NCBI RefSeq assembly: GCF_027941955.1
Contig: NZ_CP115960.1
Coordinates: 3,426,501-3,490,500 of the forward strand
Reading direction: 5' to 3'
DNA from: Sphingomonas sp. 7/4-4
GTDB lineage: Bacteria; Pseudomonadota; Alphaproteobacteria; Sphingomonadales; Sphingomonadaceae
DNA length: 64,000 bases
Shown: in pieces, positions 59,179-64,000 of the stretch
Layout of the letters: each line of letters starts with the position of its first letter
Position numbering within the stretch: the stretch's first letter is position 1
Program-made: the position numbers and the translations under genes
Notes under the pieces: generated by a model
What the model saw: only the letters and a program-made list of their open reading frames with translations
Database searches by the model: none
What the model was told of the DNA's origin: nothing

Positions 59179-59318
59179 CTTCCCCTCCCTGCAAGGGAGG
59201 GGTTAGGGTGGGTAAGGAAAGTCGGGCTCGATGCCCGGTCTTTCCTTCTTTTCCCGAGCCATTCGATGGGCTCGCTGCGCTCGCACCCACCCCTGCCCCT
59301 CCCTTGCAGGGAGGGGAG
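59179..59318. repeat. inverted-repeat pair between FAH and VOC genes
   Basis: CTTCCCCTCCCTGCAAGGGA... (59179-59213) and ...CCCTTGCAGGGAGGGGAG (59285-59318) are inverted copies, each with its own internal palindrome. Structurally the same as the 40-bp repeats bounding DUF559 (42271, 42654), but here the roughly 70 bases between hold no gene. Confidence 0.75.
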
Positions 59319-59336
59319 TTTCGCGGTCGATACGCC

Positions 59337-59807
59337 CTAACGCTTCTTCAGCGCGTCGTTGACTTCGATCCAATAGCCGTCGGGATCCTGGATGAAGATC
59401 TGGCGGATGCCGTCGGTGCGCATGTTCTGGATCGCGCCGGGATTGCCGGCGATGTCGCTCCAGCTCTGCCCGCGCGCCTTGAGCTGCGCCAGGATCGGAT
59501 CGAGGCTCGCAACTGCAATCGCCATGTGCACGCGGCGCGGCTGCGTCACCGGCGCGTCGCGGCCCGGCTGGATGTGCAGCTCGACGCCATTGGCCAGCTG
59601 CATCCAGCGCGGCCCGCCGGGTGGAAAGGGCGCCGGGATTTCTTTCAGGCCGAACATGTCGTGGTAGAAGTCCAGGCTCTTCTTCTGATCGGCAACCCAG
59701 ATCCCGACATGGTCGAGCCGCGCGACAGGCGCCGGCTTGTCCTGTGCCGATGCCGGCGACGCGAGGGTCAGTAATAGAGCGGCAGATAGCGGAACGCGCA
59801 GCTTCAT
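59337..59807 (-). CDS. exported VOC-family protein
   Basis: 156 residues. A signal peptide (VPLSAALLLTLASPASA, cleavage before QDKP) precedes a glyoxalase/bleomycin-resistance-fold domain starting ARLDHVGIWVADQKKSLDFY and ending QDPDGYWIEVNDALKKR. His34-type and Glu metal ligands are present (LDHVGIWV, IEVNDA). VOC proteins are rarely exported; periplasmic binding or ring-cleaving roles are possible. A 2H phosphoesterase gene lies upstream, as at 11733-12649. Confidence 0.85.
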   Translation of the reverse strand: MKLRVPLSAALLLTLASPASAQDKPAPVARLDHVGIWVADQKKSLDFYHDMFGLKEIPAPFPPGGPRWMQLANGVELHIQPGRDAPVTQPRRVHMAIAVASLDPILAQLKARGQSWSDIAGNPGAIQNMRTDGIRQIFIQDPDGYWIEVNDALKKR

Positions 59808-59875
59808 TCAAATTCTCCTCTGCGCCAAACCTAGCAGCAACATGCGGGGAGGAAGCGCCCTCAGGGTCGTATATA

Positions 59876-60397
59876 TCAGAAGCCGAACGACCCCTGACGC
59901 CGGATCAGTTCGAAGCGCGCGAGCGTTTCGTGACGTCCTTCGCCATGGATGCTTTTGACGAGCTGCAGCTCGCGCACCTGCCAGCCGATCGGTGCGATCG
60001 GAATGGTTCGTTCGGGCGCCGCGCCGTAGGCGAGCGACATGTGCGGACGGAAAAGATAGCGCGGCAGGCACAAGCCCATCGCGGTCAGGCGCTTCACCAG
60101 CATGGCTTGCAGCGCGCGCAGGTCGCGGAGCGCGCTGCCGCCGCGCAACGCATTGCGATGAAGCCGGTCGAATAGGATTGTGCACGGCTCCGCGATCATC
60201 GAAGCAAAGGCTGCGTCCAATATGTCGACGAGCCCCGGCGGCGCTTCGCGCGCATCGCAAAGTGGCAGGATCGTCGTGTGGAATCGTTCGCGGCCATAGT
60301 TGCTCGCGAGACCGAGCTCCCGCTGCCGCAGCTCGGCCTCGAGCGCCGTTTCCTCCGGAGGCTTGGCAAAGATGTATAGAGGGCGGGGTGCATGCAT
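59876..60397 (-). CDS. 2H phosphoesterase / 2'-5' RNA ligase family protein (second copy)
   Basis: 173 residues. The HxTx motifs are RFHTTILPL and RPHMSLAYG. The leader APRPLYIFAKPPEETALEAE parallels that of the 12131-12649 protein, so they are paralogues. The substrate is unknown. The start (60397) lies 10 bases after the dnaE2 stop, so it may be read through from the imuB-dnaE2 operon. Confidence 0.85.
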   Translation of the reverse strand: MHAPRPLYIFAKPPEETALEAELRQRELGLASNYGRERFHTTILPLCDAREAPPGLVDILDAAFASMIAEPCTILFDRLHRNALRGGSALRDLRALQAMLVKRLTAMGLCLPRYLFRPHMSLAYGAAPERTIPIAPIGWQVRELQLVKSIHGEGRHETLARFELIRRQGSFGF

Positions 60398-60407
60398 GGC
60401 GTGGTCC

Positions 60408-63752
<3,345 letters not shown>

Positions 63753-63756
<4 letters not shown>

Positions 63757-64000
63757 CCGAACACGCCGTGGAGATACCAGCTGAGATCGCCGGTCACGGC
63801 GCGTTCGCCGTCACCCGAGCGGAACAGCCAATAGCGGCGCCCGGCTTCGTCCTCGACGCGGAAATAATCGCGCACGCTCGCGCGCTCGGCGTCGCGCTTC
63901 CACCATTCGCCCTGGATGCGCTCGGGCCCGTCGGCGCGGATTACGCGATGCGATTGCCCGCGCCAGGTGAAGCGGCGCGGGGCATGGTCGGGGAGCTCGG
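63753..64000 (-). CDS. imuB: ImuB-type Y-family polymerase homologue, C-terminal end (gene continues past window)
   Basis: 82 residues of the C-terminus are visible, ending at TGA 63753-63755: PRRFTWRGQSHRVIRADGPE, RIQGEWWKRDAERASVRDYF, EDEAGRRYWLFRSGDG and GDLSWYLHGVFG. These are typical of ImuB, an inactive Y-family polymerase that tethers DnaE2 to the sliding clamp. The 4-base overlap with dnaE2 supports the imuA-imuB-dnaE2 cassette; imuA should lie beyond the right edge. Confidence 0.9.

Overview
The window looks like a chromosomal segment from a sphingomonad (Alphaproteobacteria, Sphingomonas or a close relative). This rests on the very high GC content, a crtY-crtI-crtB carotenoid operon, the rnd-lptC-lptA-lptB-rpoN order, an alphaproteobacterial-type serC-serA-hisZ block, an ImuB-DnaE2 mutagenesis pair, and short GC-rich palindromic repeats between genes. 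It is mostly a core chromosome with one accessory stretch at about 10.3-16.4 kb.

Layout. 0-2 kb: the end of a GNAT acetyltransferase and an Atm1-type ABC exporter. 2.1-6.5 kb: crtY-crtI-LOG-crtB, overlapping end to end on the minus strand. 6.6-10.1 kb: GST, a divergent TetR regulator, DUF2585, a sterol-desaturase-like membrane protein, a PhnA-domain protein and a small membrane protein. 10.3-16.4 kb (accessory): two tiny proteins, an Arr-type rifampin ADP-ribosyltransferase, a GFA protein, a VOC/2H-phosphoesterase pair, a terminase-small-subunit-like HTH protein, a Fic protein, and an AT-richer insert carrying a DarT1-like toxin with its NADAR antitoxin. 16.4-18.8 kb: thiC with a TPP riboswitch, and rpmG. 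18.9-27.5 kb: secreted proteins, a GDT1-like transporter, Dps, a metallophosphoesterase, an ATP-dependent DNA ligase, an EamA transporter, a dehalogenase-like hydrolase and a glycine-rich double cold-shock protein. 27.7-33.2 kb: terC, rnd, the lpt genes and rpoN. 33.2-41.1 kb: hypotheticals, an MBL-fold exonuclease and an Lhr-like helicase (partners of the DNA ligase), a retropepsin-like protease and a mannitol dehydrogenase. 41.2-45.6 kb: serC-serA-hisZ with a DUF559 endonuclease gene wedged in between near-perfect 40-bp inverted repeats, and a serC-type leader RNA. 45.7-58 kb: esterase, extensin-like lipoprotein, a second LOG protein, ATP-grasp/alpha-E plus transglutaminase, DnaJ-like, YihY, fabI, GNAT, aroC, a secreted protein and purA. 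58-64 kb: FAH-family hydrolase, VOC and 2H-phosphoesterase proteins, dnaE2 and the 3' end of imuB.

Consensus quality. About 37 single-frame breaks fall in 28 genes, including essential ones (purA, aroC, fabI, serA, dnaE2, thiC). Almost every one is repaired by adding one base, usually to a G or C run, and each repaired gene length becomes a multiple of three. I treat these as uncorrected sequencing deletions, not pseudogenes, and give each gene as one CDS across the break.

The most interesting system is the DarT1-NADAR toxin-antitoxin pair (15052-16231), which is intact and compositionally foreign. Next come the inverted-repeat-bounded DUF559 cassette and an unexplained 30-nt element present twice (10286 and 13644) at the same spacing from an ATG.
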